From an uncultured Bacteroidales bacterium (GTDB lineage: Bacteria; Bacteroidota; Bacteroidia; Bacteroidales; Paludibacteraceae), in assembly GCA_937916355.1 (NCBI GenBank), contig CALFTM010000087.1:1-14690 (forward strand): a DNA stretch of 14,690 nt, given 5' to 3'. Position numbers and translations under genes: made by a program. This document shows positions 13,577 through 14,690 of this stretch, one piece after another. Every line of letters starts with the position of its first letter. The first letter of the stretch is position 1. The notes beneath the pieces were generated by a model, which did no database searches, was not told where the DNA came from, and saw only the letters and a list, made by a program, of their open reading frames with translations.

Positions 13577-14119
13577 TTATAAAATACCATTGCCGAAAAT
13601 TACCTTGTCCATGGAAATGTCCCACTCATCGGTTGGAATCTCCTCTGCAATTTGACAAGAGAGTGCGAGACCGATTTTAGGACAACGGAGGTTGGGGAGT
13701 AACCGATCGTAATAACCTTTGCCGCGCCCCAATCGAGCTCCTTGAGGAGAAAAACCTACACCGGGGATGATGGCAAGATCGATCGAATCGAAATCGGTGA
13801 ATGCTTCCCCTTGTGGCTCCATAATACCGAACGCTCCTTTTTGCATCTTTTCGACTCCTTCAAATTGCCTCAATTCAAGTTCGTCTCCAATAACAACTGG
13901 CAAAAGGATTCGTTTCTTTTCACACCATATCTCATTGAAGTTATGAGTGAAAATTTCATCGGGTAACGACCAAAAAGAGAGGATTGTTTGAGCATTTAAA
14001 AAAAGATCGTTTTTTTCCAAAGCACTCAAAGCAGCATTTTCTAAAGCCCTTCTTTCAGAAGAAGAAAGGGACTGTATTTTGTTTTTGAACTCTTTCCTGA
14101 GAACTGATTTTGATTTCAT
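13577..14119 (-). CDS. 5-formyltetrahydrofolate cyclo-ligase
   Basis: This enzyme converts 5-formyltetrahydrofolate to 5,10-methenyltetrahydrofolate using ATP, returning a stored one-carbon folate to use in the cytoplasm. Its 180 residues match family length. Motifs: RKEFKNKIQSLSSSER at the N-terminus, KGAFGIMEP (94-102), IPGVGFSPQGARLGRGKGYYDR (118-139; the GRGKGYYDR part is the ATP/phosphate-binding signature). The start ATG at 14119 fits the family. No clear TAnnTTTG box was found in 14120-14220, which contains nothing else recognisable. In proteobacteria the homologue (ygfA) lies beside the 6S RNA gene; here the candidate small RNA is about 1.5 kb away. Confidence 0.93.
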   Translation of the reverse strand: MKSKSVLRKEFKNKIQSLSSSERRALENAALSALEKNDLFLNAQTILSFWSLPDEIFTHNFNEIWCEKKRILLPVVIGDELELRQFEGVEKMQKGAFGIMEPQGEAFTDFDSIDLAIIPGVGFSPQGARLGRGKGYYDRLLPNLRCPKIGLALSCQIAEEIPTDEWDISMDKVIFGNGIL

Positions 14120-14220
14120 GGGGTAATTTTAAATGAGAATGTCTTTGCTTTGCAGATCCATTTTTCTGATTCCATTATAATTTGAATCCAACTTGGTGAT
14201 GCAACAAAAGAAATAACCAC

Positions 14221-14690
14221 CTACTCATTTACCAGCCGCTCAATCTTGCAGCTGTGCACCTTCGTCTTCTCGTCGTAATTAACGCCTACGAAAAGCAAAT
14301 CGCCTTTGTAGTTGTTCAGCGCCTGACAGTAGTTTTTCTCCTTAATTTGCTGAAGCGCGCTTCCTGCGCTTTTGTTGTGTTTCAATTCTATTACCATTGC
14401 CGGGATGTTGGGCAGGTAGGGAATTAAAACCAAGTCTGCGTAACCTTTGCCGGTCGGCAACTCCTTGAAGAGCGTGTAGCGGGTGTTGGCGTAGAAGTAT
14501 GCCAAGCAAATGGCACTCTGGAAACAATGCTCGTCATTGTAAGTCAACGGGTTGGTCACCTCTGTGTGGGCTGCGTCGAGAGCACGAGCCACAGCCTCCT
14601 CGTTGCCTTCGACGGTTGCGTCGAGGAGTTTTTTGGAGGCGTTGATGATTTCCATAATTGGGGCGTAGTTCTCCTCGTCATCAATAGAAT
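14221..14690 (-). CDS. AAA-ATPase-like protein with PD-(D/E)XK nuclease domain (DUF1703), 3' part only
   Basis: The frame runs off the right edge without a stop or a convincing start; the methionine at 14655 is internal (SIDDEENYAPIMEI precedes it). What is seen is the C-terminal 156 residues. LTYNDEHCFQSAICLAYFYA, then GKGYADLVLIPY and AMVIELKH, are the signature of the PD-(D/E)XK-type domain found at the end of AAA-ATPase_like proteins; the Asp in YADLVL and the Glu and Lys in IELK are the expected catalytic residues. Whole proteins of this family are usually about 500-600 residues with an N-terminal ATPase, not visible here. They are abundant in Bacteroidales and their function is unsettled. 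The gene stops with TAG at 14223-14221. Confidence 0.85.
   Translation of the reverse strand, partial: SIDDEENYAPIMEIINASKKLLDATVEGNEEAVARALDAAHTEVTNPLTYNDEHCFQSAICLAYFYANTRYTLFKELPTGKGYADLVLIPYLPNIPAMVIELKHNKSAGSALQQIKEKNYCQALNNYKGDLLFVGVNYDEKTKVHSCKIERLVNE

Noticed and set aside
14120..14220. GATTC/GAATC inverted repeat between the folate gene and the partial nuclease gene as a terminator
   Set aside because: Only a 5-bp stem with an 11-nt loop and no T-tract; not convincing.

Overview
The window looks like Bacteroidota, most likely Bacteroidales. Several genes are preceded by perfect matches to the Bacteroidetes -7 promoter box TAnnTTTG. One secreted protein ends in a type IX secretion (T9SS) type A sorting domain. 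A DUF2851 protein, a family typical of Bacteroidetes, is present, and Shine-Dalgarno sequences are largely absent. No genus can be named from this sequence.

Left part (1-5012) is accessory in character. A HipA-family kinase gene reads rightward; its conserved N-terminus begins upstream of any standard start codon, at an ATA. Facing it on the minus strand is a four-gene cluster: a zeta-toxin-like P-loop kinase (3399-2754), a 92-residue unknown protein (2760-2482), a helical unknown protein of about 314 residues (2481-1539) and a 36-residue small ORF (1536-1426). Two of these genes carry two frame breaks each, and all four breaks can be repaired by adding one A to an A-run. A perfect 9-bp inverted repeat and TAnnTTTG boxes lie upstream of the kinase. 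Next comes a DUF4143 AAA ATPase (4820-3546), with a five-copy 23-bp tandem repeat upstream of it.

Middle part (5032-8076) is a compact minus-strand operon. It encodes a large T9SS-exported protein with a PL14-like (alginate/glucuronan lyase type) domain and three Ig-like repeats, a small FlaR-like P-loop kinase joined to it by an ATGA stop/start overlap, and a DUF1294 membrane protein.

Right part (8192-14690) is more housekeeping in character. A polyprenyl-phosphate GlcNAc-1-phosphate transferase (WecA/MraY family) precedes a GH94 cellobiose phosphorylase on the minus strand, and the pair ends at an intrinsic terminator. Between the transferase and the divergent DUF2851 gene is a 447-bp gap holding a strong candidate for a free-standing minus-strand small RNA of about 170 nt: promoter box, two-stage hairpin, and terminator with a GAGA loop. 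DUF2851 converges on 5-formyltetrahydrofolate cyclo-ligase. The window ends inside the 3' part of an AAA-ATPase/PD-(D/E)XK nuclease gene.

The items most worth following are the small-RNA candidate, the broken zeta-kinase cluster with its palindrome, and the tandem repeat array.
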